DNA of 64,000 nucleotides, taken from the NCBI RefSeq assembly GCF_014839835.1, contig NC_071624.1, positions 19,921,675 through 19,985,674 of the forward strand, written 5' to 3'. Within the stretch, counting starts at the first letter, position 1. Every line of letters begins with the position of its first letter. The stretch is from Dryobates pubescens (Eukaryota > Chordata > Aves > Piciformes > Picidae). Positions 37,001-42,715 of this stretch are shown here, one piece after another. The translations under genes were made by a program, and so were the position numbers. The notes below the pieces were generated by a model. It saw nothing but the letters and a program-made list of their open reading frames with translations, did no database searches and was not told where the DNA came from.

Positions 37001-39361
37001 GCATATTTTGGGCCAATATGGGAAGGATAATGCAGCAGCAATCTGTGACCTCTTCCTGGAGTGTATGCCAGAATACCCTCTAGACAAACCTGATGCTGAA
37101 GGAAACACAGGTAGGTGACATTCAGTAGCTATTAAACTGGAAAGCTCCTTAAGCCACATTCATGAGGTGTCACTTTTAAAGCTGCAGTAAGTGGCAGTGT
37201 TAAACGCAGGAAGATGCAAAGGTTCTGTGGCTCTGAGCAACCTGCTGTAGCTGCAGTGTCCTTGCTCACTGCAGAGGGTTGGACTTGGATGGACCTTCCA
37301 ACCCAAACCAATCTCTGATTATTCAGAAAGCTAACTAAGATGCTGCTCTGTACCCAGTGTAACCCAGCCCCACCACTCTGCTAGCAGCAGTGTCTGGCTT
37401 TTCTTTCCCAGTGCTGCTGCTGGCTTACATGAAGGGAAATGCCAACCTGTGTCGGGCAATAGTGAGAGCTGGGGCAAGGCTCGGAGTCAACAACAATCAA
37501 GGAGTCAACATCTTCAACTACCAAGTTGCCACAAAACAACTTCTCTTCAGGCTCCTGGGTGAGTGCTACCTGCTGTAGGTGGGAAGTTTTAAATTATGCT
37601 TCTGAGATACTTTTATTGCAGGAAAGAACTGTGGACAGCTGAGGAGCTCAAGAACTGTGTGGATGTGGCACTTAGGGACACGGTTTAATGGCCACAGTGG
37701 GGTTGGGTTGATGGTTGGACTGGAGGTCTTTTCCAACCTAAACTCTGATTGTATGACACCTGACTTGCACAGCTCTAATTGCAGACTTACACAGTTCAGT
37801 TGAACTCCTGAACATTGCATTTGAAATGGGGAGCAGACATGTTGTCATTCTTAACAGCTCAAATTGCCCAGTACAGACTTGTCAGCCTGAAATGTGTTCT
37901 GGAAGGATGGGCATGGAGACTCCTGGCTGGTGTCATAGGCTGGTGTAGCTTCAAACCCAGATACTGGCTTTTAACTTGGAATCATAGAGCTGTTGAGGTT
38001 GGAAGAGACTCTTGATATCAAGTCCACCTGCTCACCCAGAGCCCACAATACTGCCACTGAACCAGGTTCCTCAGCACCACATCCCTGCAGCTTTTAAACA
38101 TCTTCAGGGACAGATTCCACCACCTCCCTGGACAGCCTGTGCCAGTGCCTGGGAGCCCTTGCTGGGAATAAATTTTTTTTCCTAATATCCATCTTGAAGC
38201 TCCCTTGGTACAGCCTGAGACTGTTTTCTCTTGTCCTGTCACTTGTTGCATGTGAGAAGAGACCAGCTTGTGCTGTCTGGTTGCTGTGGGTACATGATGT
38301 TGGTGAAAGCAGCTCTACCTCATTTCCAAACAGAGCTGCAGCTGCTGCAGGAGAGGTTTAAATCAGTTCTGCTGGAAAAAGCCCTTCTCATTGTTGGGGC
38401 ACTCAGGTGTCTGAGCCATTTTGCCTTTATATTCTTGTCTCTTAACAGATATGCTGACAAAAGAACCTCCCTGGTGTGATGGCTCCAACTGCTATGAATG
38501 CACTGCCAAATTTGGAGTCACAACAAGGAAGCATCACTGGTAACTGACATCTTGCTGTCCTTCAGGATTCTTTCCCAAATATAGCTAGGCTGGTTACTTT
38601 GGGTGCTTTAGGAAACCTCTTTGTTAACTTAGGTGTGGAACCAGGAACCCAGCTGAAACGTTCTCCCTGGGCCCTGAGCAGTAACTTGTGCTCTGACATA
38701 GACTAGTAAGCAGTTTGTGCACTTGATATCCTGATGTGTTGGAAATGAGGAGTCAGATCAAAGTTTCAGTGGTGAAGCAGAGCATTTAGAGGCTGCTTTC
38801 AGTAGTGGGATGGACTTGTTCTGAAAGAGGTAGCAGATTTGGGCAGCCACTGCTGAGCTTAGGGCAGGGAAGCTGACAGGAGCTGCTCTTACCTAGACAC
38901 CAGTTGCCTTTCCTGAACTAGTCTGAACTTCCACACAACGGGGTGGGTTAGAGGGTGGTTGGGCCAAGACTTTTCTCTTAGCCCAGTGTCCTAGAGACAC
39001 TAATAAACATCAGCTGAGGTGGGTGCAGGTGACTGGCCAGTGCAGGAGCAGCATGTTCTTGGCATTAGCATTCAATTGTTGCATGAGAGGTCAGAAGACA
39101 CAAGGGAAGTGCAGTGTTCCCACTGCTGCTCTCCCTCCTTAGTGCTGCTGTCACTGATCTGGGCTCAGACCACAAACCCTGCTGTTCACTCTGAACTTGC
39201 TTCTCTGCCACTCCTCTTCTGTCCCCAGCCGACACTGTGGACGCCTGCTCTGCCATAAGTGCTCAACAAAGGAGATTCCTATCATCAAATTTGATCTGAA
39301 CAAGCCAGTTCGAGTTTGCAACATCTGCTTTGATGTCCTGACTCTGGGAGGAGTCTCCTAG
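1002..39361 (+). CDS. ANKFY1: ANKFY1 (Rabankyrin-5), complete 25-exon coding region
   Basis: Rab5 effector on early endosomes and macropinosomes that binds PtdIns3P through a C-terminal FYVE finger. The 25 exons below join in frame to 1167 codons plus stop; human ANKFY1 is about 1169. Order seen: short coiled coil (about residues 4-45), BTB domain (about 60-165), a long ankyrin array (about 215-1080) and FYVE (about 1100-1160). The FYVE has four Cys pairs (1108/1111, 1124/1127, 1132/1135, 1154/1157), the basic RKHHCRHCG patch and the RVC motif. An NPF-E-D motif at residues 421-425 matches the EHD1-binding motif known in mammals. The start is chosen because it gives [13 protein letters not shown] as in human and has A at -3 and G at +4. 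All introns are GT-AG and no break is seen, so the gene looks functional. Identity is from memory of the human protein; confidence is very high. Confidence 0.97.
1421..3168 (+). other. ANKFY1 intron 1, unique 5' part
   Basis: About 1.7 kb without recognised repeat or coding exon. Short ORFs lack any family signature. Confidence 0.5.
3169..3395 (-). mobile_element. CR1 LINE 3' end
   Basis: Read on the minus strand it ends in the AGAATCA-type tail (plus strand TTAGAATCACAG) and carries the CACCTCCCTGGGCAGCCTGT 3'-UTR block. Inserted antisense in intron 1. Confidence 0.85.
3543..4030 (+). mobile_element. CR1 LINE 3' part
   Basis: Sense-oriented copy with the CTGGTGAAGCCACACCTTGAG end of the RT ORF and the GAGGAGCAGCTGAGGGAGCT block. 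It lacks a clear tail. ORFs on both strands here are remnants of CR1. Confidence 0.85.
4241..4355 (+). repeat. Local direct duplication, copy A
   Basis: About 115 bp from CTGTGTGGTGATGCCTTGTC to GGTCACTCAGG, closely matched by 6293-6406 in the same orientation. Not a CR1 piece. Shared landmarks: GTGGTGCCTCTGGGG, AGAGGCCTTTAAAACCCA and GGGGAGAATGGT. Confidence 0.75.
4537..5300 (+). mobile_element. CR1 LINE 3' part with tail
   Basis: Sense copy running from the end of ORF2 (AACCTCACGAGGTTCAACCA) to TTCCAGCTCCTACATTCTGT plus tail. It belongs to a different CR1 subgroup from 3543-4030 (AAACTTCTTTGGCGTGAGGG type). Confidence 0.88.
5838..6048 (+). mobile_element. CR1 LINE 3' end
   Basis: GAGAAGCTCTTTACTCTGAG through CCCAGGGAGGTGGTGGAGTC to CCTTCCAACCCAGTGCATTC with an ATTCTATGAC tail. 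Confidence 0.88.
6293..6406 (+). repeat. Local direct duplication, copy B
   Basis: Second copy, 2.05 kb downstream in intron 1. Mismatches are scattered, so the duplication is not recent. It ends with GGTCACTCAAGG. Confidence 0.75.
6407..6886 (+). other. ANKFY1 intron 1, 3' end
   Basis: No repeat recognised. It ends in the pyrimidine tract and CTGCAG acceptor of exon 2. Confidence 0.5.
6887..7079 (+). CDS. ANKFY1: ANKFY1 exon 2
   Basis: Residues 4-68. Acceptor CTGCAG, donor GTAAGG. Encodes the heptad-rich [20 protein letters not shown] coiled coil and the start of the BTB region ([16 protein letters not shown]). It lies after a 5.9-kb intron. Confidence 0.97.
7508..7585 (+). mobile_element. 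CR1 LINE 3' tail fragment
   Basis: Contains GGCTTGGGCTGGATGACCTT, GGTCCTTTCCAAACCATTCT and a GTGATTCTATAA tail. It is the last ~75 bp of a CR1. Confidence 0.8.
7586..8282 (+). other. ANKFY1 intron 2, unique part
   Basis: About 700 bp with no recognised feature. Confidence 0.5.
8283..9150 (-). mobile_element. CR1 LINE, end of ORF2 plus 3' UTR
   Basis: Minus-strand copy whose 3' tail starts near 8283. At its other end it reaches the RT segment around the FADDTKLG motif. Coding is decayed into several short ORFs. One of the longer antisense CR1 pieces inside ANKFY1. Confidence 0.9.
9468..9586 (+). CDS. ANKFY1: ANKFY1 exon 3
   Basis: Residues 68-108. Acceptor CCCCAG, donor GTCAGT. Encodes the BTB core [23 protein letters not shown], the classic BTB strand-helix signature. 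Confidence 0.97.
9822..10068 (-). mobile_element. CR1 LINE 3' end
   Basis: GTTGGAAAAAGCCTTTAAGG at the tail side, then the TCAGCACCATACCTCTGCCT and GTGAAGAATTTTCTCTAATG blocks. Abuts a second antisense CR1. Confidence 0.85.
10069..10612 (-). mobile_element. CR1 LINE 3' part
   Basis: TTTGGGTTGGAAAAGCCTTC, then CACCACCATGTCCCCAAGTG and GAGGTGTGGCCTCACCAGTG. A separate subgroup from its neighbour, arranged in tandem in the same orientation. Confidence 0.87.
10972..11428 (+). mobile_element. CR1 LINE 3' end
   Basis: Sense copy from GAGCAGGTCTGAAGGAGGCC to CCTTCCAACTGAACCCATTC with a short tail. Same subgroup as 31197-31520. Confidence 0.87.
11798..11933 (+). CDS. ANKFY1: ANKFY1 exon 4 (NAGNAG acceptor)
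   Basis: Residues 108-153, BTB continuation ([21 protein letters not shown]). The acceptor reads GCAGCAG. The distal AG gives Ser-Asp-Ala as in human and is used here. The proximal AG would start the exon at 11795 and insert one Ala without changing frame. Confidence 0.95.
11934..13130 (+). other. ANKFY1 intron 4, unique part
   Basis: About 1.2 kb without recognised repeat up to the solo LTR. The antisense ORF at 12222-12545 shows no family signature. Confidence 0.5.
13131..13666 (-). mobile_element. ERV-L family solo LTR, antisense in intron 4
   Basis: Fossil. 536 bp with TG...CA termini (minus strand begins TGTGACAGTTTTAGGCTG), flanked by a perfect 5-bp target duplication GCCTT (13126-13130 and 13667-13671). 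A 5-bp duplication suits ERV-L. Its ends match those of the elements at 18164-20930 and 48375-49193, the first of which carries ERV-L pol. No internal genes, so a solo LTR left by recombination. Intact ends and duplication suggest a moderate age. Confidence 0.9.
13801..13924 (+). CDS. ANKFY1: ANKFY1 exon 5
   Basis: Residues 153-194 ([20 protein letters not shown]), end of BTB and the following helices. The acceptor lies 134 bp downstream of the antisense solo LTR in intron 4. Confidence 0.97.
14752..15268 (-). mobile_element. CR1 LINE 3' part
   Basis: GAATCAGAGTTAGGGGTTGG tail side through GGTGGAACCTCCTGGGTTCC to CCAGGTGTGGTCTCACCAGG. Same subgroup as 61488-62012. Confidence 0.88.
15372..15412 (+). 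repeat. 19-bp tandem duplication
   Basis: CTTTACTGCTTTTGGTTC occurs twice back to back in intron 5. Small slippage-type duplication. Confidence 0.8.
15640..15752 (-). mobile_element. CR1 LINE fragment
   Basis: CATCCAGTCCAAGCACCAAC and CACCATGACCATGAAACCAT are CR1 3'-UTR blocks. Short and decayed. Confidence 0.65.
16003..16152 (+). CDS. ANKFY1: ANKFY1 exon 6
   Basis: Residues 195-244 ([20 protein letters not shown] and [16 protein letters not shown]). Links the BTB/BACK-like region to the first ankyrin repeat. Phase 0 at both ends. Confidence 0.97.
16356..16612 (-). mobile_element. CR1 LINE 3' end
   Basis: ATCATAGAATCACACAATGG tail, then GGTTGCTCAAGGCCTCATCC and TTTCTTCCTCATCTCTAGTC blocks. 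In intron 6. Confidence 0.88.
16864..17302 (-). mobile_element. CR1 LINE 3' part
   Basis: ATCACAGAATGGTTTGGGTT tail, then GGTCATCCAGTCCAACCCCC and TGTTCCTAGCATCCAATCTA. A second antisense CR1 in intron 6, different subgroup. Confidence 0.88.
17619..17784 (+). CDS. ANKFY1: ANKFY1 exon 7
   Basis: Residues 245-300, an ankyrin repeat ([20 protein letters not shown], then [12 protein letters not shown]). Donor GTAAGT opens the 4.9-kb intron that holds the ERV-L copy. Confidence 0.97.
18164..20930 (-). mobile_element. ERV-L endogenous retrovirus copy, antisense in intron 7, broken
   Basis: Fossil. TG...CA outer ends like the two solo LTRs, with a perfect 5-bp target duplication CCTGG at 18159-18163 and 20931-20935. 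Pol remnants in minus-strand order: reverse transcriptase (about 20470-20900), RNase H (about 19260-19890) and integrase (about 18720-19100, with the HIP...[15 protein letters not shown] block typical of ERV-L). At 2.8 kb it is much shorter than a full element and is clearly broken, with several breaks. No gag or envelope is recognised. Inferred old but with still clear pol similarity. It cannot encode a working virus. Confidence 0.92.
20936..21823 (+). other. ANKFY1 intron 7, unique part
   Basis: No repeat or gene recognised between the ERV-L copy and the next CR1. Confidence 0.5.
21824..21990 (-). mobile_element. CR1 LINE fragment
   Basis: Decayed 3' end: ACCATAGACTAGTTGTGGTG, CATCAACCCAACACCACCAT and CACGTCCCCAAGTGC blocks. 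Confidence 0.78.
22216..22231 (+). repeat. Poly-G run in intron 7
   Basis: About 14 consecutive G after GCTG. Length is unreliable in sequencing. Confidence 0.85.
22698..22902 (+). CDS. ANKFY1: ANKFY1 exon 8
   Basis: Residues 300-368, ankyrin repeats with the hallmark [10 protein letters not shown] and [16 protein letters not shown]. Acceptor GAAAG, donor GTAAAC, both weaker than the average of this gene. Confidence 0.97.
23315..23738 (+). repeat. G-rich 42/43-bp minisatellite in intron 8
   Basis: Nine clear units, with CTGTGCTAGTGGG starting at 23361, 23403, 23445, 23487, 23530, 23572, 23615, 23658 and 23700, plus a diverged unit before the first. Period alternates 42/43 bp through the length of a G run. 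Each unit carries CTGTGCTAGTGGGCGGGTGC followed by CTGCTTGGGGGGG and AAG/AAGT. The sense strand is G-rich with several G-quadruplex-capable runs per unit. Glycine-rich ORFs here on both strands are repeat artefacts, not genes. The array ends about 175 bp before exon 9. Confidence 0.97.
23911..23979 (+). CDS. ANKFY1: ANKFY1 exon 9 (69 bp)
   Basis: Residues 368-391 ([22 protein letters not shown]). It is 69 bp and in frame if skipped, with a G-rich minisatellite ending about 175 bp upstream. Second smallest coding exon piece in the gene after exon 1. Confidence 0.96.
24205..24375 (+). mobile_element. CR1 LINE 3' end
   Basis: GGGATGTGCTGCCCAGGGAG, then GTTCAAGAGGGGATTGGACG and AGGTCTCTTCCAACCTTGGC. 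Same young-looking subgroup as the 3' ends at 46460-46625 and 48394-48686. Confidence 0.9.
24883..25082 (+). CDS. ANKFY1: ANKFY1 exon 10 (NPF motif)
   Basis: Residues 391-458. Encodes an ankyrin repeat ([14 protein letters not shown]), then the SVNPFED motif with Asn421-Pro-Phe at 24971-24979, then [16 protein letters not shown]. The NPF-acidic motif is the known EHD1 contact of Rabankyrin-5. Confidence 0.97.
25083..26480 (+). other. ANKFY1 introns 10 and 11, unique
   Basis: Apart from exon 11 no repeat or gene is recognised. Intron 11 (25593-26480) is A/T-rich in its middle. Confidence 0.5.
25495..25592 (+). CDS. ANKFY1: ANKFY1 exon 11
   Basis: Residues 458-490 ([20 protein letters not shown]), one ankyrin repeat. 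Donor GTAAAA. Confidence 0.96.
26481..26703 (+). CDS. ANKFY1: ANKFY1 exon 12
   Basis: Residues 491-565. Ankyrin hallmark [20 protein letters not shown], then a variable linker around residues 527-543, then [20 protein letters not shown]. The variable linker explains the small length difference from human. Confidence 0.96.
26786..27085 (-). mobile_element. CR1 LINE 3' end
   Basis: AGAATTATAGAATGGTTTGG tail about 80 bp past the exon 12 donor, then GGTTGCTCAAGGCCTCATCT and TTTCTTCCTCATCTCCAATC. Confidence 0.88.
27858..27956 (+). CDS. ANKFY1: ANKFY1 exon 13
   Basis: Residues 565-598 ([20 protein letters not shown]). 99 bp, phase 1 at both ends. Confidence 0.96.
29113..29266 (+). CDS. ANKFY1: ANKFY1 exon 14
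   Basis: Residues 598-649 ([20 protein letters not shown], then [20 protein letters not shown]), ankyrin repeats. Confidence 0.97.
30047..30215 (+). CDS. ANKFY1: ANKFY1 exon 15
   Basis: Residues 649-705 ([20 protein letters not shown], then [20 protein letters not shown]), ankyrin repeats. Confidence 0.97.
30555..30852 (-). mobile_element. CR1 LINE 3' end
   Basis: TCATAGAGTCACAGCATGGT tail, then CCCTGCCATGGGCAGGGACA and CAACCTCCTTGGGCAACCTG. In intron 15. Confidence 0.88.
31197..31520 (+). mobile_element. CR1 LINE 3' end
   Basis: GTACCTGAAGAGGCTACAGG through CCCAGGGAGGCTGTGGATGC to CCTTCCAACCCAACCTGTTC plus tail. Confidence 0.87.
31893..31955 (+). repeat. A/C-rich low-complexity tract before exon 16
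   Basis: AAAACAACACC, CAAACAAACCAACCC and a C7 run. It lies just upstream of the pyrimidine tract of the exon 16 acceptor. Confidence 0.75.
31977..32095 (+). CDS. ANKFY1: ANKFY1 exon 16
   Basis: Residues 706-745 ([20 protein letters not shown], then [19 protein letters not shown]). Phase 0 start, 119 bp. Confidence 0.96.
32416..32572 (+). CDS. ANKFY1: ANKFY1 exon 17
   Basis: Residues 745-797 ([20 protein letters not shown] acidic linker, then [20 protein letters not shown]). Confidence 0.96.
32573..33475 (+). other. ANKFY1 intron 17, unique with poly-G run
   Basis: No transposable element recognised. A run of about 18 G lies at 33284-33301. Confidence 0.6.
33284..33301 (+). repeat. Poly-G run in intron 17
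   Basis: About 18 consecutive G followed by AAAATCCCC. Length probably polymorphic. Confidence 0.85.
33476..33676 (+). CDS. ANKFY1: ANKFY1 exon 18
   Basis: Residues 798-864 ([20 protein letters not shown], then [20 protein letters not shown]), ankyrin repeats. Phase 0 at both ends. Confidence 0.97.
34106..34412 (-). mobile_element. CR1 LINE 3' end
   Basis: GCCACAGAATCACTCGGGCT tail, then CCCCTGCCATGGGCAGGGAT and CTCCAGTCTAACCCTGCTCT. Same subgroup as 62685-63000. Confidence 0.88.
34922..35098 (+). CDS. ANKFY1: ANKFY1 exon 19
   Basis: Residues 865-923 ([20 protein letters not shown], then [19 protein letters not shown]). 177 bp, phase 0 at both ends. Confidence 0.97.
35315..35745 (-). mobile_element. 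CR1 LINE pieces, overlapping insertions
   Basis: A short tail at 35315-35372 (GAATTCCAGCATGGGTGGGA) is followed by a complete tail at 35373 (GATCATAGAATGTGTTGGAA) and the rest of a CR1 3' end to about 35650. A third decayed CR1-like piece runs to about 35745. At least two insertions in the same place and orientation. Confidence 0.82.
35939..36086 (+). CDS. ANKFY1: ANKFY1 exon 20
   Basis: Residues 924-973 ([20 protein letters not shown], then [20 protein letters not shown]), ankyrin repeats. Confidence 0.97.
36321..36411 (+). CDS. ANKFY1: ANKFY1 exon 21
   Basis: Residues 973-1003 ([20 protein letters not shown], then AFNIR). A plus-strand CR1 begins only about 60 bp past its donor. Confidence 0.97.
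36470..36750 (+). mobile_element. CR1 LINE 3' end
   Basis: TTGGGACTGTTCAGCCTGGA through CCCAGGGAAGCTGTGGCTGC to CCTTCCAACCCATTCTGTGA plus ATTCTATGAC tail. In intron 21. Confidence 0.88.
36986..37110 (+). CDS. ANKFY1: ANKFY1 exon 22
   Basis: Residues 1003-1045 ([20 protein letters not shown], then [12 protein letters not shown]), late ankyrin repeat. Confidence 0.97.
37225..37326 (+). mobile_element. CR1 LINE 3' tail fragment
   Basis: GAGCAACCTGCTGTAGCTGC, CTTGCTCACTGCAGAGGGTT and CTTCCAACCCAAACC. Only 86 bp before exon 23. Confidence 0.78.
37412..37558 (+). CDS. ANKFY1: ANKFY1 exon 23
   Basis: Residues 1045-1094 ([20 protein letters not shown], then [11 protein letters not shown]), last ankyrin repeat and linker to FYVE. 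Confidence 0.97.
37645..37762 (+). mobile_element. CR1 LINE 3' tail fragment
   Basis: GATGTGGCACTTAGGGACAC, TTGATGGTTGGACTGGAGGT and TTTTCCAACC with a decayed tail. In intron 23. Confidence 0.78.
37978..38262 (-). mobile_element. CR1 LINE 3' end
   Basis: GGAATCATAGAGCTGTTGAG tail, then TTCCTCAGCACCACATCCCT and TTTTCCTAATATCCATCTTG. In intron 23. Confidence 0.87.
38449..38539 (+). CDS. ANKFY1: ANKFY1 exon 24 (FYVE, first half)
   Basis: Residues 1094-1124. Encodes [18 protein letters not shown] and the RKHHC start of the basic patch; the codon of Cys1124 is split by the intron. Confidence 0.97.
38540..39228 (+). other. ANKFY1 intron 24, unique
   Basis: Final intron, 689 bp, no recognised repeat. 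Confidence 0.5.
39229..39361 (+). CDS. ANKFY1: ANKFY1 exon 25 (FYVE, second half, stop)
   Basis: Residues 1124-1167 and TAG at 39359-39361. Encodes [11 protein letters not shown] and [20 protein letters not shown], completing the zinc ligands. Confidence 0.97.
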
Positions 39362-40182
39362 TACACTCTGGAGGTGAAGGGATTCCTGGTCAGTGCTCCT
39401 GACAGCAGCTCTGCTTATAAGCCCTCTGGATAGGGAAGAGGAGGCCTATACATCTCGTCTGCAATAGACTGAACTCATTAAAAACCCTGTTATGATATAT
39501 TCTGGCATAAATGACTTTGTAAATAGATTGGGCTGTGATAGACTTCACTAGGAGATCCAGTGGATCCTCAAAACCAAGTGACAAAAGAATTTTAGACCCT
39601 CTTCTAGTCACGGTGGGGTATGGAAGCTAAAACTGGTCAGGCTGGAGTTGGAATAGACATCAGATAGGTTTGTTCTTAACATGGTGCTTTGCACTGAGCA
39701 GCTCTGAGTCCTGTGGTTTTCAGGCTGCTTAGAGGTGGCATTAAGCTGCAGGGTAACCAGGTATGTGTCTGCTTTGTCTCAGAGAAATGTTCCCTTGCTG
39801 TAGAGAAGACTCCTCATGGAGCTAGACCGCTGTACGTGTCAAGAGGGGCAGTTACAAGCATAGCTCCAGAATTGTGGCCTTAAACCAGAAAGCTTTACAC
39901 CAGCTGATGCAAAGCAGCCAGAAATGCAGATCCACATCTTGATACCTCCTCAGTACATGTCTCACTAGTTTTAGCATGTTCAAAAGAAGTGCAGGATTGT
40001 TTGTAGCCAGTGAGTGCTCTTGCTAGGCTGCAGCTCAGCTAGAGCTGTCCAAGTCTACCTTGTTGCTCTCCATATTTGCTAGTCCTTCCTTGTGTGACCA
40101 AACTGGAGTGTGCTGAAAGGCCTGAGCAGGTGCTGAGGTGCCCAAGCACTGCAGCTGGTGAAGTTGGTTCACTCAATGTAGC

Positions 40183-40188
40183 AATAAA
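40183..40188 (+). other. Possible proximal polyadenylation signal of ANKFY1
   Basis: AATAAA about 820 bp after the stop. No clear GT-rich element follows closely, so it is a weaker candidate that would give a short-UTR transcript. Confidence 0.35.
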
Positions 40189-42694
40189 TGCTGAAGTGCA
40201 TTATCAGTCCCCATGAAGGAGAGCAGCACTTTCCTGTGGCTCAGACTCTGGTCAGTAACCTGCTGGTGTAGATTGGGTTGAAGTTTGGGTGCATTTTCAG
40301 CAGGATTGCTGGTGAGTGGGGTTGTAGGCTTCCTGTTAAGAGGGAGCCTGTGGCCTTGAAGGAAGGCTTCTGAACAGAAGTATAGTGCCAGGCATTTGGG
40401 TAAAGCTGCAGGCTGGTTGCACTGTTAAATATGCTGAATCTGGGACAGATCCAACACCACCTTGCTAGGGAATAGGGAAGTACTCTGCTGGTAGACAAGG
40501 TAATGATTTGGTGGGTACAGGCTTCAGTCAGGAAAGGTGTGTACTTAAAACTACATGGCATGGTAAGGCTGGCTCCATCCCTGGGGGATGAACCTAGCTT
40601 GGACTCAGCTTGGCATTCCTCATCTCTGCTGCTGAACTGCTCTGCATCTATTTAAGGACTGTTATCTCTTGTTCAGCGTGGACAAGTGGGTGACACATTG
40701 CCCTGCTTGGCACAGCGGCTTGTCAGCCTCACAGAGCAGGAGAGGTGATAAACCAGGCTGCTGCTTAGGAGGGAGACTTGTTTGAGGTGTTTCTCAAAGT
40801 TGTAGAAGCAAAGGATAGGAGAGGGTGTAACTGCTGCCATTTGCACAAGGAGTTTCACATCAAGTCTCCCTTGACCTGCACTTTGATCTTCCACTGTGGA
40901 TATATTGTGACTGGAATCTCACCCTTCTAACACTGGAGAAGAATGGGTGCTGATACAGATTGGCCTCACTGCTCAATGTCTGCTGCTGCCATGTCCCAGG
41001 TAACATAGCTGGTCTCTGGAACAGTTAATGATACCAGGGTGGGTTTCTGGTATGATGTTCTAGCTGAACAAGGTGGAAAAACAATGGTCTGAACTGCAAC
41101 CTAGAGCTTGGGGTTTGGAGTGAAACAGGTGACAGGAAACACTACTTGCACTCCCTTGCTGTCTGCTGTCTCAGTAATGCTGGCTGCAAGCCTCTGGCAG
41201 AGTGCATTTGATGAAAGGAGTCTTGGCATCTCCAGGTATCTCCTGGCAAGATGCTGGTTCCTTCTTGGTTTGGAGGTGCAGTGCTGTGGAGTAGTGAGTG
41301 TGTGCTCAAAGCTGACAGGTAGTGGCAGAGAGGTGTCCTGCCAGGGCCACAGGCTCTGGGCTTCAGCTGAACTGGAAAACACAGTATCAATGCTGAAGCA
41401 CTGAAACATCTTGCAGTGACTTCTGGATGGGGCAAAGGAACGGGGAGCTCAGTACTGAGTTAGCAACCTTTTAGTGGTGGAAAGTGTAGATCTGGTGAAG
41501 ATGCAGCTGCATTGAATGGTGATTTCCTTTGTGGCTGCTAGATGCTCTTTCCAAAAGCAGGATAGCTGTAACTGCCTTAGCCTCTGGCCAAGAGGAAGAG
41601 AATGCCATGCCCTGCACAGCCAGTGCTGTACCAACTTGCTTACTGAAGTCTGAAAGGGAAGCTGAGGTTATTGATGAGCTCCTGCACAGCCTGAAGTGTT
41701 CATTGCACTTAAAGCAACTAAATTCAGCAAATATGATGGTTCTAAAGTGCCTTTGAGGTTAATTTCCGTCCTGCTGACTCTAAACAGCTTTCTGCCAGAG
41801 TTCAAGAAAAGGGAAGAGCTCACACCTGGAGCCAAACCCCACCTTAGCTGTCTTCTAGCTCCACTGAAGGGGCTGGCCCTACCCAGCTGGTGGGGCTCAG
41901 TCCTTCAGGCACTGCTTAGCACTGCTCTGAACTCTCAGCCCTCTGAGATTTTTGGGGGGCACTTCTAGGGTTACAAATGTAAATGGAGGCACTTGGTGAG
42001 GTAGTGATGGTCAACACATTTCTGGCATTGGGAACAACTGCTCCTTCTTTTTGTAGCACCCTGCAGTTGTGACCAGACCCACTCCTTAACCCCTGTTGTC
42101 CTTAGTGGTATTTACTGGAGACTCAAGTCTGCCAAGCCTCGAACAAAAGGCTGAATGGAGAGCAAACTTCTGTCCCTGGGAAGTGATGCTGGTAAACAGG
42201 CTTCAGGCACTTCTGTGGGAAGCCTGTGGTGGCTCACACTGGAGCTTTTGGTGGAGATCAGACTCCTTCTGCACTCTTCTACAAGCACAATGTGTCTTGG
42301 GTAGCTGCAGGTCTGCTGCTTCACTGAGGAGTGAGGATGTTGGTGTGGAAGGGACTGACAGCACAGCAAGCTGCAGGCTGGAAGCTGACAGATGCCTTAA
42401 TGATGTGCTGTGCTAGAGACCCACAGCTTTGTGCAGCTTCACATAGTGCTTGGGCATGGACCTGTAACAAGCAGGGGGAGGCCAGGGCTGGAGACTAGCT
42501 CCAATGGTAGTAGGCAGCACACTGGGCTCTGGGGAAATGAAAGCTTGTGAGAGTGACAAAAATAACCTACTGCCCTCTGTGAAATAGAAAAGGAAGTCTT
42601 AGAACAAAGGCCTTGTCTCTGCACTGTTTGTCTGCAGTCCTTGTACAAATGTATTTTTCCAACCTGCACCCCTTTGTGTAACAATTCTACTTGT

Positions 42695-42700
42695 AATAAA
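42695..42700 (+). other. Distal polyadenylation signal of ANKFY1
   Basis: AATAAA within TGTAATAAAATGC, with a T/GT-rich stretch beginning about 30 bp later. Best candidate for the main 3' end. Confidence 0.65.
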
Positions 42701-42715
42701 ATGCATAACCAGACA

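Larger units (their letters stand above)
39362..42715 (+). other. ANKFY1: ANKFY1 3' untranslated region
   Basis: About 3.35 kb from the stop to just beyond a canonical AATAAA at 42695-42700, followed by T/GT-rich sequence as expected downstream of a cleavage site. The length fits the long 3' UTR known for mammalian ANKFY1. No CR1 or LTR piece is recognisable in it, while the sequence about 1 kb beyond is packed with CR1. ORFs inside it show no family resemblance. The exact cleavage site is inferred. Confidence 0.7.
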
